From: Acidithiobacillus sp. HP-2
GTDB lineage: Bacteria; Pseudomonadota; Gammaproteobacteria; Acidithiobacillales; Acidithiobacillaceae
Assembly (NCBI RefSeq): GCF_015100155.1
Contig: NZ_JACKZA010000005.1
Span: forward strand, 124,001-188,000
DNA length: 64,000 bases
Direction: 5' to 3'
The notes beneath the pieces were generated by a model, which saw only the letters and a program-made list of their open reading frames with translations, was not told the DNA's origin and searched no databases. Positions 17,875 to 26,455 of the stretch are shown here, piece by piece. Both the position numbers and the translations under genes were made by a program. Positions within the stretch are counted from its first letter, which is position 1; every line of letters starts with the position of its first letter.

Positions 17875-18375
17875 TCAGTGGTTGCCATAAGCATTCCCCT
17901 GATATGGATAGCCACTTTGATATTGCGGATTATATCCCGGTGGAACTCCATCATAGGCTTCCTGGCGTGGAGGGGGTAGAGGCGTTCTGGGTCCATAGCG
18001 CGGATCATTGTGATTGAAGGGCAACATGCCACTCAGAAAAGAAAAGGGTGGGGTGATGTTACGATTCAGGCTCCAGAATTCAGCCTGCATCTGTCCGGTG
18101 GCTCTGGCCATGTAATTGGTCGAATGGGTCATCTCAGCCATGTTTTGTGACATGCTGTTCATGTTACGTTGAATGTTGGGACTCATTTTCTGGAACTGTG
18201 CGGTCATTTCATGAAGGTCATGGGACATTTCCACGGCCAGATAAAACTCATAAGCGGCGAGGACCAGAAAGGCGACGAGTGCCGCGTAGACGATCAGTCT
18301 GAGCTGGCGGTCAGAAAGGCCAGCGATATGATGCTGAGACTGCGAGTGTGTTTCCGTAGTCGGTTGTTCCGCCAT
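17875..18375 (-). CDS. Single-pass membrane protein with coiled-coil and Pro/Tyr-rich tail
   Basis: A 166-residue protein. After a polar N-terminus there is one membrane helix (about 28-48, LIVYAALVAFLVLAAYEFYL), then a Met/Asn-rich amphipathic stretch likely to form a coiled coil (MSPNIQRNMNSMSQNMAEM), then a Pro/Gly/Tyr-rich tail (PRYGPRTPLPPPRQ, PPGYNPQYQSGY) resembling the tails of the neighbouring MPWSG proteins. AGGAGA lies 9 bases before the ATG. The start overlaps the preceding TPR gene by 65 bases. No known family recognised; it may link an envelope structure to the inner membrane. Confidence 0.78.
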   Translation of the reverse strand: MAEQPTTETHSQSQHHIAGLSDRQLRLIVYAALVAFLVLAAYEFYLAVEMSHDLHEMTAQFQKMSPNIQRNMNSMSQNMAEMTHSTNYMARATGQMQAEFWSLNRNITPPFSFLSGMLPFNHNDPRYGPRTPLPPPRQEAYDGVPPGYNPQYQSGYPYQGNAYGNH

Positions 18376-18823
18376 GATGGTTTGTCTCCTGATGATTTAA
18401 TTGGATCGTCAGCTGATAGGCTGCATTTGGATTGATTTGTGCGACGATGGGAATAAGTGTGCGGGCTCCACGCAGGTTTTTCTCCCGGATCAGATTCCGA
18501 AAGCTATGAATGTAATCATTTTCCGCCGCGTAAAATGCGCCTATCCGGTAATAAACATTGCCCTGTTCTCCATAGAGATCTGCCAGATACCGCTGGGGGG
18601 CAAGATGAATCAATTGTGCATATTCCTGAATGGCGCGCAATGGGTTGCCTTGCCAGTAGGCTTGGCGTGCCTGCATCAGCTGCTGAAGGTAGTGATGGTT
18701 CCATCCGGATTTTGGACGTAACAAATCGGATGTAACCCCGGCTTGTGCAGTGGCCATGCACACTATAAACCCGACAGACAGCAGCATAGCTGTCCATCGA
18801 GTTGATTTTGTGAAATTCACCAT
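18311..18823 (-). CDS. Exported TPR-like protein (family copy 2)
   Basis: A 170-residue protein with an N-terminal signal peptide (AMLLSVGFIVCMATAQAG) and the family block QLMQARQAYW, AIQEYAQLI, YGEQGNVYYRIG, TLIPIVAQINP. The end (LAVSASYRWPF) has the aromatic-terminal pattern of outer-membrane beta-strands, which is suggestive only. Its ATG overlaps the stop of copy 3 by one base. Shares ancestry with the copies at 5.6, 18.8 and 19.7 kb by motif order. Confidence 0.8.
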   Translation of the reverse strand: MVNFTKSTRWTAMLLSVGFIVCMATAQAGVTSDLLRPKSGWNHHYLQQLMQARQAYWQGNPLRAIQEYAQLIHLAPQRYLADLYGEQGNVYYRIGAFYAAENDYIHSFRNLIREKNLRGARTLIPIVAQINPNAAYQLTIQLNHQETNHHGGTTDYGNTLAVSASYRWPF

Positions 18824-19650
18824 CAGGCAGGCGGCATCCCGGTTTCGGCTTCGGGGGCATGGGACAGCGCCTCCTGCACTTTTTGTGCTTCCGCAGGATC
18901 CAGACGTCCGAGAATAGGAATCAGCGCGGCACCATCGGCATAACGTCCGGCATGAATCAGCTGCATGGCAGCCTGACCATAAGCGTTGCCCGCCTGGTGA
19001 TAGTGACCGGTCATGTACAACACATTACCCATTTCGCCATAGGCAGCGGGGGAGTCAGGCGCTTCCTGAATCAAATGATGATAATCCGCAATAGCACCGG
19101 CATAGTCGTGATGCCAGAAAGCCCCGCGCGCCTGCATGAGCAACTTGGTCTGATCGGCGGTCAACGGTTTGGTATTTTGGGTGATGGCCGCAATGCTGGG
19201 GGCACTGGTGACATGCAGGACTTTTTGCGCGGGTTTAGCTGCAGCTACCTGGGTATGATCGGGCTTATTGGCGGTGATGGCCCAAATAAACAGAATCACA
19301 ATGATGACCAGCAAGATCAAAATGATCAGTGGGTATCCCCAAAAGCGACTCAAAAATCCCTCTTTTTGCGCAGGAGGGGGAGGGGGCGGAGAGTAACTGC
19401 TATAACTGGAACTTGACGCCGCAGCGGCAGCGGCTGCTGCAGCCGCTGCTGATGCATCTGTATCGGTACCCGAATGGGTCTCTGAATGAGTATAGTGCTG
19501 CTGTTCTGGTTCATGCTGGCTTTGCGTAACCTGGTGGTATTCGGTATCCGTGTCACTATGCAAGTTGGCTTCTGATTCCGGCATGGATTCTTTGCCGCTG
19601 GTCGGGGCATCTTCTGAATGTAACTGCGGTTCTTCTCGGATGTCACTCAT
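18823..19650 (-). CDS. Membrane-anchored TPR-like protein with poly-Ala/Ser/Pro linker (family copy 3)
   Basis: A 275-residue protein. Residues 1-65 are acidic, His/Ser/Thr-rich and probably disordered; then come an 11-alanine run, serine/tyrosine-rich residues and six prolines. One membrane helix (about 108-128, LIILILLVIIVILFIWAI) leads to the TPR-like domain (LLMQARGAFW, AIADYHHLI, YGEMGNVLYMTG, LIPILGRLDP). The topology suggests a cytoplasmic disordered tail and a periplasmic TPR domain. Coupled to copy 2 by a one-base overlap and 19 bases downstream of copy 4. Function unknown; the cytoplasmic tail could be a docking region. Confidence 0.85.
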   Translation of the reverse strand: MSDIREEPQLHSEDAPTSGKESMPESEANLHSDTDTEYHQVTQSQHEPEQQHYTHSETHSGTDTDASAAAAAAAAAAASSSSYSSYSPPPPPPAQKEGFLSRFWGYPLIILILLVIIVILFIWAITANKPDHTQVAAAKPAQKVLHVTSAPSIAAITQNTKPLTADQTKLLMQARGAFWHHDYAGAIADYHHLIQEAPDSPAAYGEMGNVLYMTGHYHQAGNAYGQAAMQLIHAGRYADGAALIPILGRLDPAEAQKVQEALSHAPEAETGMPPA

Positions 19651-19669
19651 AATTCATTACTCCTTATGG

Positions 19670-20281
19670 TTAACGTGCCAGTGCCTGGCGGATGATGGTG
19701 GCCTGATTCGGGTCCAGAGAACTGATCAGGGGTAATAATGCTGCGGCAGAAGGATATTGATGCGTTGCAATTAGCGTTCGGGCAGCACCGGAATAGGCCT
19801 TGCCAGCAGATAAAGGATGACCAGTCTGGTAATAAATGTTGCCTAATTCGCCATACAGTTGCGGTACTTCAGGCAGTTGATCGATTAATGCCTGATAATC
19901 GGCAATGGCGGCTTTAACATCATGTTCCCAAAACGCCCGTCGTGCAGCCATCAGCAGAGCATACTGAGACTCGGTAAGGTTTTTCGGAAAAAGGATTTTA
20001 ACGTGCGGGGTAACCGGGGTTGCTTGCTGTACAGCCACGCCCGGCTGTAGTTTTGGTGTGGTGGCCGTGATCGGCACTGTTGCAGGATGGGCTACCGGAG
20101 TGGGTTTGCTTTCCTGTTTTTCCCACCAATGGTGCATTGCCTGCCATTTTTGCACCGTGTATTGCCGGGTCGTCTGCCAGTCATGACGCCAGAGTTGCGG
20201 ATCCTGTATGGCAGCAATCACTACCAGCACAATGATCACCAGAATGATAAACCCAATGATTCTACCCAAAATTCGTTTCAT
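19670..20281 (-). CDS. Membrane-anchored TPR-like protein (family copy 4)
   Basis: A 203-residue protein with an N-terminal membrane anchor (residues 6-26, IIGFIILVIIVLVVIAAIQ), a His/Trp-rich segment, a Pro/Thr/Val-rich linker and the family domain (LLMAARRAFW, AIADYQALI, YGELGNIYYQTG, LLPLISSLDP). The domain is close to copy 1, suggesting repeated duplication. It lies 97 bases downstream of an MPWSG gene. Confidence 0.83.
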   Translation of the reverse strand: MKRILGRIIGFIILVIIVLVVIAAIQDPQLWRHDWQTTRQYTVQKWQAMHHWWEKQESKPTPVAHPATVPITATTPKLQPGVAVQQATPVTPHVKILFPKNLTESQYALLMAARRAFWEHDVKAAIADYQALIDQLPEVPQLYGELGNIYYQTGHPLSAGKAYSGAARTLIATHQYPSAAALLPLISSLDPNQATIIRQALAR

Positions 20282-20378
20282 GGCTGGCCTCTATTTGGCA
20301 CATGTGCTTTTGATTTCAAAAAATATTTGAACCCTGCTGGCATCGCGGTGCATCTGCAGCCCGCAGGATTTTTGTCCA

Positions 20379-20906
20379 TCACGGATACCCGTAACCGGGA
20401 CGGTAGGGTCCGGGTGGCGGGGCATATTGCTGGCTGTTGTTGGCGTATTGCGGTGGTGCTGAAGGAGCGATGTAAGCATTATTATCGGCATTGTTATAAT
20501 TGCCGTATGCAGGATATCCCGATTCCGCAGGTGGGTAGGCATTTTCAGGGGCGTAATCCCGGTATCCGTAACCATTGTAGGCTCCGCCACCATAACCACC
20601 TCCGTAGTACCCGTTGTATGGCTGGCTGTAACCACCCCAGCGACCACTACTGAATTGCATGGGGCCGCCGTGCGGTCCATTAAAACTCATGCTGCCCATG
20701 TTCCAGGGTCCACTGCTGCCCGTAAAGGGACCTCCATAACCACTGAAAGGGCCGCTGTCGCTGTAAAATGGGCTACTGTAACCACTCCAGGGCATGTCAT
20801 TCCAGGGTGCCCATCCCCAGGCAAAAGCAGGCGAAGCTGTCAGTAAACCCGCACATCCGAGTGTCGCTGCCAAAGCGGCTATTTTTCCAAAATATTTCAC
20901 ATTCAT
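20379..20906 (-). CDS. Secreted Gly/Pro/Trp-rich repeat protein ('MPWSG' family copy 2)
   Basis: A 175-residue protein; the start at 20906 has GGAGCAGATGTA before it. The signal peptide ends near ASPAFA, followed by WGWAPWNDMPWSGYSSPF. It then follows copy 1 almost motif by motif: SGPFSGYGGPF, SGPWNMGSMSFNGPHGGPM, GGYSQPYNGYYGGG, then a Tyr/Pro/Asn-rich tail ending PGYGYP. The identical ordering with copy 1 (7.0 kb) shows duplication. Probably periplasmic or surface-exposed. Confidence 0.87.
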   Translation of the reverse strand: MNVKYFGKIAALAATLGCAGLLTASPAFAWGWAPWNDMPWSGYSSPFYSDSGPFSGYGGPFTGSSGPWNMGSMSFNGPHGGPMQFSSGRWGGYSQPYNGYYGGGYGGGAYNGYGYRDYAPENAYPPAESGYPAYGNYNNADNNAYIAPSAPPQYANNSQQYAPPPGPYRPGYGYP

Positions 20907-20992
20907 TACATCTGCTCCTTGATCATTTTGCGCCACAAGCCTTGCAGTTGGCGCCACTGCAATGTCACTCCCCAAACTTGGGAATTATGGTG

Positions 20993-21514
20993 TTACCAGG
21001 TACTCCAGGGGCTCATGGGACCCATTGGCGACATGGGGTTCATGGAGGACATCGGACTCCAGGGCATGCCACCACCCCAAGGCATACCGCCACCACCGCC
21101 CCAAGGCATGCCACCACCCCAAGGCATACCGCCTCCACCGCCCCAAGGCATACCGCCACCACCGCCCCAAGGCATACCACCACCCCAGGGCATCGCATCT
21201 CCGGACCAGGGGCGTCCGTAGCCGCCAAAGGGGCTGCCATTGAAATTCATGGGACCCCAATGGGGAAAAGTCATACGGAAACTCCCCATACTCCAGGGAC
21301 CACTATTACCGTGCCAAGGACCTCCATAACCAGACCACGGCCCCGAATCCCCTTGCATGGGACCGGAATAACCGCTCCAGGGCATACTGTTTTGCCAGCC
21401 GGACCAAGGCATTTCGCCTCCCCAGGGCCCCCAGGCATAAGCAGCAACAGGTACGGAAAGTGTTCCCATTGCGGCAGAGAGAATGGCTACCTTTACCCAT
21501 TTTGCTTTTTGCAT
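20993..21514 (-). CDS. Secreted MPWGGG-repeat protein ('MPWSG' family copy 3)
   Basis: A 173-residue protein with AAGGAG before the ATG and a signal peptide ending AAYA. The mature part begins WGPWGGEMPWSG, shares the SGPMQGDSGPWSGYGGPW block with copies 1 and 2, and then carries about seven tandem MPWGGG/MPWGGGGG units (DNA repeat about 21075-21195) and a Met/Ser/Pro tail. Such low-complexity tandem repeats can change in number by slippage, so size variants between strains are expected. Regular Trp-Gly-Pro spacing suggests an extended or self-associating structure. Confidence 0.87.
   Translation of the reverse strand: MQKAKWVKVAILSAAMGTLSVPVAAYAWGPWGGEMPWSGWQNSMPWSGYSGPMQGDSGPWSGYGGPWHGNSGPWSMGSFRMTFPHWGPMNFNGSPFGGYGRPWSGDAMPWGGGMPWGGGGGMPWGGGGGMPWGGGMPWGGGGGMPWGGGMPWSPMSSMNPMSPMGPMSPWSTW
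21075..21195. repeat. Tandem coding repeat CCACCACC(G)CCCCAAGGCAT
   Basis: Roughly seven imperfect units of 15-21 bases, each built around CCCCAAGGCAT, encode MPWGGG units of the gene above on the opposite strand. The units alternate between two lengths, so the protein alternates MPWGGG and MPWGGGGG. Confidence 0.85.
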
Positions 21515-21559
21515 TGCGTTCTCCTTTTTTCAGGCGGACCTATATCCCGATATTTCCGT

Positions 21560-22663
21560 TTATGGATAACCATAACCAGGCTGCGGGCCATAAGACTGAG
21601 GTGGCCGGGCTTCGGGAGGGGGTCCATAGGGTGATGGCCCGTAGGCTGGTGCTCCATAATCTGGCCCAGCATATTGTTGGCCGTATTGAGGCGGGCGGGC
21701 GTAAGGATTAGGCCCGTAAGGTGATGGTCCGAAAGCTGGTGCACCATAACCGGGTCTGGGCGCATTTTGCCAAGGCATGCTGGGGCCTTGCCAGGGCATG
21801 GGGTCCATGGGGCCAAAGTTTGGGCGGCCATAAGGGGATTCACCATTGGGCCCTTGCGGGTAAGCCCCGTTCGGAAAAGCACGACCATTCATGGGGTTAC
21901 CAGGTGCGCCATATTGTGGGCCGTACTGTGGTGGCTGGGCATAAGGGTTGGGCCCATAGGGAGTTGGTCTTCCGTAGGCCGGTGCGCCATAGCCGGGCCT
22001 GGGTGTGTTTTGCCAGGGCATGTTGGGGCCCCGGTAGGGCATGGACTCCATGGGGCCAGCATTCGGCCCGCCATAAGCTGGTCCTGGGGTATATTGGGGT
22101 GCGTATCCTTGCTGGGGGGCATATCCCTGTGGTGGCATCGCCATCGGGAAAGAAGCAGGAGGCGCAGTATCCAGGGCACTTTCGTGCGGCCCATTGGGGT
22201 AGGGGCCCGGAGGTGGGGGAACCCAGTCTGCTACTTCGTTGAATGTGGCTGTGGGCATGGCAGCTTCATGGTTGCTCCAGCCTGGAGCGGGTGGCGTGCT
22301 CTGGGGGGCTTGTTGTTCTGCGCTGTTCCATGCGCTGTCTGCATTTTCGGTTGGTGCAGGCCAGCCGTTGGTCTCGTAGGGATAGCTGGATGTATGGTGC
22401 GGTGCATATCCATGCCACTCGGCATAGGTGGAGTCTGCTGGCATTGGCGCTGGCAGTGCTTGATCTGGACGGATCTCCGGCCAGCCGGAAGATGTTGCGC
22501 TATTGGCCATGCCAGGACCTGGCATTCCCGAATATGGGCTGGAGTAGGGCGTGTCCACGGACGCCAGGGCCTGGGCTTGCGTGCCCAGTGCCGTACAGAC
22601 CGCCACCCCCAGCCAGAACAGGCGCTTGTGGCTACGGGGTGAAAGGGTTGTGTGGCTTGTCAT
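21560..22663 (-). CDS. Large secreted Pro/Gly/Tyr-rich repeat protein of the MPWSG locus
   Basis: A 367-residue protein starting at 22663 (GGAGG 9 bases upstream). The signal peptide ends near AQALAS. The N-terminal third is Ser/Pro/Trp-rich. From about residue 165 two long imperfect repeats follow, each with the order PMxSMPYRGPNMPWQ / PMDPMPWQGPSMPWQ, NTPRPGYGAPAYG, PYGPNPYAQPPQYG. It ends PGYGYP like copy 2. No catalytic features. Likely an extracytoplasmic structural or coating protein. It begins 4 bases after the RND pump stop, so it is tightly linked to it. Confidence 0.85.
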   Translation of the reverse strand: MTSHTTLSPRSHKRLFWLGVAVCTALGTQAQALASVDTPYSSPYSGMPGPGMANSATSSGWPEIRPDQALPAPMPADSTYAEWHGYAPHHTSSYPYETNGWPAPTENADSAWNSAEQQAPQSTPPAPGWSNHEAAMPTATFNEVADWVPPPPGPYPNGPHESALDTAPPASFPMAMPPQGYAPQQGYAPQYTPGPAYGGPNAGPMESMPYRGPNMPWQNTPRPGYGAPAYGRPTPYGPNPYAQPPQYGPQYGAPGNPMNGRAFPNGAYPQGPNGESPYGRPNFGPMDPMPWQGPSMPWQNAPRPGYGAPAFGPSPYGPNPYARPPQYGQQYAGPDYGAPAYGPSPYGPPPEARPPQSYGPQPGYGYP

Positions 22664-22667
22664 GGGA

Positions 22668-25600
22668 TTAATCCTCCTTTTTCGGTTTGGAACCGGATGA
22701 CCGTAAATGAATGCCACGCGCTTTGGCGCGGGGTGAAAGTTGCACAGGTGTTTCAGCGGTTGTGGTTGCTACGGGGTTGCTCTGCCTGCTGACCGGACTG
22801 TTGGCCGATCCACTGGCACTTTCCGAAGTTGAAACGTGAGGATTCGCTGGTCCTTGCGATGATCCATCCGGTCCCTGAGGGGGACTCACGGGCCCTGAAG
22901 GCGACTGCGGACCCGGCGCTTCAGGCTTGTTGTGGGCGGCCGGGCGCTTCATCAGCCAGGCCCAGAGTTGACCGAGCAAAGCCAGCAGGATTTTGGTAAT
23001 GGCCCGGAAAAAGGCGCGAATATCCTGTCCGATCATTTCCAGGGTCATGGTCAGGGGACCAGCATCTTTGGGTGGCGTATCCTGAACCAGTGCTGCAGAT
23101 TGAATATCGCTTCGCGCCAGACTATCCCGGGGAGACAGGGAGACCTGCATGCTGGCGGGCGCAAACGGGAAGGGGGGTGGATTGTTCGACTGCTTGTCAC
23201 CCAGATCCATCCCCGCCGGACAGAAGGCAGCACGACCGCTGACGCAGCCCAAAGGAATGACCAGCAGGGTAAGGATGGTCGAAATCATGACCCCGAAGAG
23301 CAGGGAAATGCCCATCCCCCGGAAAATCGGGGAGGTGATGATTTCTGCGGAACCGAGCATGAGCGCCAGTGCCGTAATCACAATGGGCCGGGTACGGGTC
23401 GCGCAGGCTTCAATCAGGGCATCCATGACCGGCATGCCTTCGGCCACTCTTTGCTGGGAGTAATCCACCAGCAGAATGGAATTGCGCACGATGATGCCGG
23501 CCAGAGCAATGAAACCGATCATGGAGGTGGCCGTAAAGCTCGCCCCAAACAGCCAGTGACCGGGTAAAATTCCGATCAGGGTCAGAGGAATGGGCACCAT
23601 GATAATGGCGGGGATGACAAAATTCCCGAATTCCCAGACTACCAGCATGTAGATGAGGACAATGGCCACGGCAAAGGCAATGCCCATATCCCGGAAGGTC
23701 TTGTAGGTCACGGTCCAGGCCCCGCCCCACTTGATCGTGGCATGATTACCGCTGGGAACGCTGATCCAGTCGATGCCCAGCGGGTGTCCATCGGGGGTCA
23801 GATAACCGGACAGGGCATCTTCGACTTCCAGCATGCCGTACAGCGGGGCATCCAGACGTCCCCTGCTGCCTGCCGTCACATATTCAACGGGTTTGAGATC
23901 CTGCTGGTAGATGGGTTGTTCGGCTCTCTCGCGATCAAAATGGCCCAGCGTATAAAGAGGTACGGCGCCATAACTGACGGAGGGTACGGGAAGTGCCGCC
24001 AGACTATAGACATTACTGCGCAGGGCCAGAGGCGCCTGCAGCACGGCCGGTACCGCAAGATTCTGACCATAGGGGGTAAAGTTACCCAGCTTGTAGCCAC
24101 CGAGGGTCATCGCCAGGGTTTCGTTGAGGGCGCTGGGCCGTATACCGGCCATACCGGCCTTGATGGCATTCAGATGAAAGTGCCAGTAGTCATGGGGGGC
24201 TTCCAGGGTGTTATCCACCTCGGTGAGGTTTTTGGCCCGGGCAAATTCGGCCGTCACCTGCCGGGTGACCGCGTCGCGGATGGCGGCAGAAGGGCCATAA
24301 ACTTCGGCCACCACCGGCGCCAAAACCGGTGGCCCCGGTGGACTTTGCACGACGACAATATGGGCCTGGTGTTGTGCCGCTATGGGCGTAATCAGCCGCC
24401 GCGCGACGACGGCAAGTTCGGAACTGGAGGCGCTGCGTTCGGCTTTATCCAGCAACTGCACATGAATCATGGCCTGCCAGGGCTGGTTGCGCAGGTAGTA
24501 ATGCCGCACCATGCCATTGAAATCATACGGTTCCGGCGTGCCCACATAACTTTGCAGCGCCCGGACATCCTTCATCCCCTGTAAGCTCTGTACCACCTCG
24601 GCCGTCACATTGGCGGTTACCGGCATGGCGGTACCTGCCGGCATATTGATGACGACGTTAAAGGCACTGGAATTACCATGGGGCAGCATGGTGAAAGGCA
24701 CCCACTCCACCAGAAACAGCGCCAGACTGGCAAAAAACGCGACCACAATGCCACCCAGAAACAGGCGACCATAAAATTTGCGGCGAATCAGCGGAATCAG
24801 GGTGTTCCGGAAAAATTTGCGCAACCAGGTGGCCTGCCGGTGTTCGCCCTTATGCATACGTTCCAGGGTTTTCAGGCTGGGTTTGAAACGCAGCATCAAC
24901 CAGGGGGCCAGAGCGAAGGCCGTGAACAGGGAGAAGAGCATGGCCACAGAACCCAGTACCGGAATGGGGGCCATGTAAGGGCCCATCATCCCGCCCACAA
25001 AACCCATGGGCAGCAAGGCGGCAATGACCGTAAAAGTCGCCAGAATGGTGGGATTACCCACTTCGCGCACGGCATCAATGAGGGTTTCAGTGGACGTCGT
25101 CCCTTCCTGCAGCCAGCGGCGATACACGTTCTCGACAATCACGATGGAGTCGTCGACGAGAATACCGATGGAGAAAATCAACCCGAACAGGCTGACCCGA
25201 TTGATGGTAATTCCCAATAACCAGGCCGAGAATACGGTAATCAGCAAAATCAGCGGGATGGTGATGACGACGACAGCGGCCGCCCGCCATCCCAGGGCCA
25301 GCAGAATCAGCAGGGTGACGGCTGCCGTGGCGACAAAAAGCTTGAAGAGCAGGGAATCGACCTTGGCATTCGCTTTTTTGCCGTTATCGCGGGTGATGCT
25401 GACATGCACATTACCGGGAATGACCGTTCCTTCCAGACTGTGCATTTTCTGGATGAGTGCCCGGGCGACCGTCACCCCGTTGCTGCCGGCAATTTTGGCC
25501 AGGGCAATGGTGACCGCCGGAGCGCCATCCACTTCGGGCTGATTTTTGCCAGCCTTCTGGTAATAAGTCACCAGACTGTGGGGATCGCTGGGGCCGAGCC

Positions 25601-26450
25601 GGACCTGCGCCACCTGAAACAGATACACCGGTTCTCCTTCATACACCCCGACCACCAGATTGCGGACTTCTGCCGGCGTGCGCAGAAACTGTCCGGTGAC
25701 AATGCGCATCTGCATGTTTTGCACATCGGTCCGCCCGGTTTCCGTCTGGGCATTGGAAGCCTTGATCGTTTGTGCGACCTGCTGCGGGGTGATGCCATAA
25801 GCGGCCAGGCGGCCCGGATGAATGTCGACGGTCAGTGTTTCCTGAGGACCGTGGACAATAAAACTCTCCCCGGTCTGGGGAACCTGCTTGAGATGCTGCA
25901 ACGCGGTGCGGGCAATTTCGTTGAGGGTGGCGGGACCGACCTCCCGGGACCAGAGCGTAAACGTCATGAAGGGGACGCTGTTGATGCCCTTGGCACGGAC
26001 CAGAGGATGGGTGGCTCCCGGCGGAATCCGGTTCATGTTGGCGGCGAGTTTGTTGTAGACCTCCACCAGGGAGGGACCCATCCGTCTGCCCACCTGAAAG
26101 CGCACGGTGACCATGGATTCGCCGCGATTCGACACCGAATACACGTGGCGCACGCCGGGCAGCTCGCTCATCATGCGTTCCAGAGGATCACTGACCATGC
26201 GCGAGACTTCGGCAGGGGAGTGCCCCGGATAACCCACAAAAATATCAATCATGGGCACGGAGATTTGCGGGTTGGAAGCTCTGGGCGTGGAAATCAGGCC
26301 GAGAATGCCCGCCGCGAGCAGCACAATCAGGAGCAGGGGCGCCAGCGGCGAACTGACAAAAATCTTCGCGATAGAACCGGCCAATCCCAGACTGCGCGAG
26401 GGTCTGGTTTCCGGGGTTTCCGGCTCAGGGGTTTGGCAACCGTTATGCAT
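22668..26450 (-). CDS. RND-family efflux transporter with a Pro-rich C-terminal extension
   Basis: A 1260-residue inner-membrane pump. Twelve-helix RND layout is visible: first helix near 35-55, the helix cluster with FSIGILVDDSIVIVENV (TM4 acidic pair that carries protons) near 430, a second periplasmic domain, then TM8-12 with ALAGIIVRNSILLVDYSQ and ALALMLGSAEI. Usual RND length is about 1020-1060; here about 200 extra residues follow TM12, with a basic amphipathic segment (FFRAITKILLALLGQLWAWL) and a Pro/Ser/Gly-rich tail. The adaptor gene precedes it by 5 bases; no outer-membrane channel gene is present. Substrate unknown; export of a reduced-sulfur or hydrophobic product for the envelope structure is a hypothesis from context. 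Confidence 0.92.
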   Translation of the reverse strand: MHNGCQTPEPETPETRPSRSLGLAGSIAKIFVSSPLAPLLLIVLLAAGILGLISTPRASNPQISVPMIDIFVGYPGHSPAEVSRMVSDPLERMMSELPGVRHVYSVSNRGESMVTVRFQVGRRMGPSLVEVYNKLAANMNRIPPGATHPLVRAKGINSVPFMTFTLWSREVGPATLNEIARTALQHLKQVPQTGESFIVHGPQETLTVDIHPGRLAAYGITPQQVAQTIKASNAQTETGRTDVQNMQMRIVTGQFLRTPAEVRNLVVGVYEGEPVYLFQVAQVRLGPSDPHSLVTYYQKAGKNQPEVDGAPAVTIALAKIAGSNGVTVARALIQKMHSLEGTVIPGNVHVSITRDNGKKANAKVDSLLFKLFVATAAVTLLILLALGWRAAAVVVITIPLILLITVFSAWLLGITINRVSLFGLIFSIGILVDDSIVIVENVYRRWLQEGTTSTETLIDAVREVGNPTILATFTVIAALLPMGFVGGMMGPYMAPIPVLGSVAMLFSLFTAFALAPWLMLRFKPSLKTLERMHKGEHRQATWLRKFFRNTLIPLIRRKFYGRLFLGGIVVAFFASLALFLVEWVPFTMLPHGNSSAFNVVINMPAGTAMPVTANVTAEVVQSLQGMKDVRALQSYVGTPEPYDFNGMVRHYYLRNQPWQAMIHVQLLDKAERSASSSELAVVARRLITPIAAQHQAHIVVVQSPPGPPVLAPVVAEVYGPSAAIRDAVTRQVTAEFARAKNLTEVDNTLEAPHDYWHFHLNAIKAGMAGIRPSALNETLAMTLGGYKLGNFTPYGQNLAVPAVLQAPLALRSNVYSLAALPVPSVSYGAVPLYTLGHFDRERAEQPIYQQDLKPVEYVTAGSRGRLDAPLYGMLEVEDALSGYLTPDGHPLGIDWISVPSGNHATIKWGGAWTVTYKTFRDMGIAFAVAIVLIYMLVVWEFGNFVIPAIIMVPIPLTLIGILPGHWLFGASFTATSMIGFIALAGIIVRNSILLVDYSQQRVAEGMPVMDALIEACATRTRPIVITALALMLGSAEIITSPIFRGMGISLLFGVMISTILTLLVIPLGCVSGRAAFCPAGMDLGDKQSNNPPPFPFAPASMQVSLSPRDSLARSDIQSAALVQDTPPKDAGPLTMTLEMIGQDIRAFFRAITKILLALLGQLWAWLMKRPAAHNKPEAPGPQSPSGPVSPPQGPDGSSQGPANPHVSTSESASGSANSPVSRQSNPVATTTAETPVQLSPRAKARGIHLRSSGSKPKKED

Positions 26451-26455
26451 GGCGC

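Noticed and set aside
21075-21195. CRISPR-like array
   Set aside because: Units are tandem without spacers and encode protein repeats in frame.
21560-22663. Long plus-strand open frames opposite the Pro/Gly/Tyr-rich gene
   Set aside because: Mirror effect of the biased composition; no starts or families on that strand.
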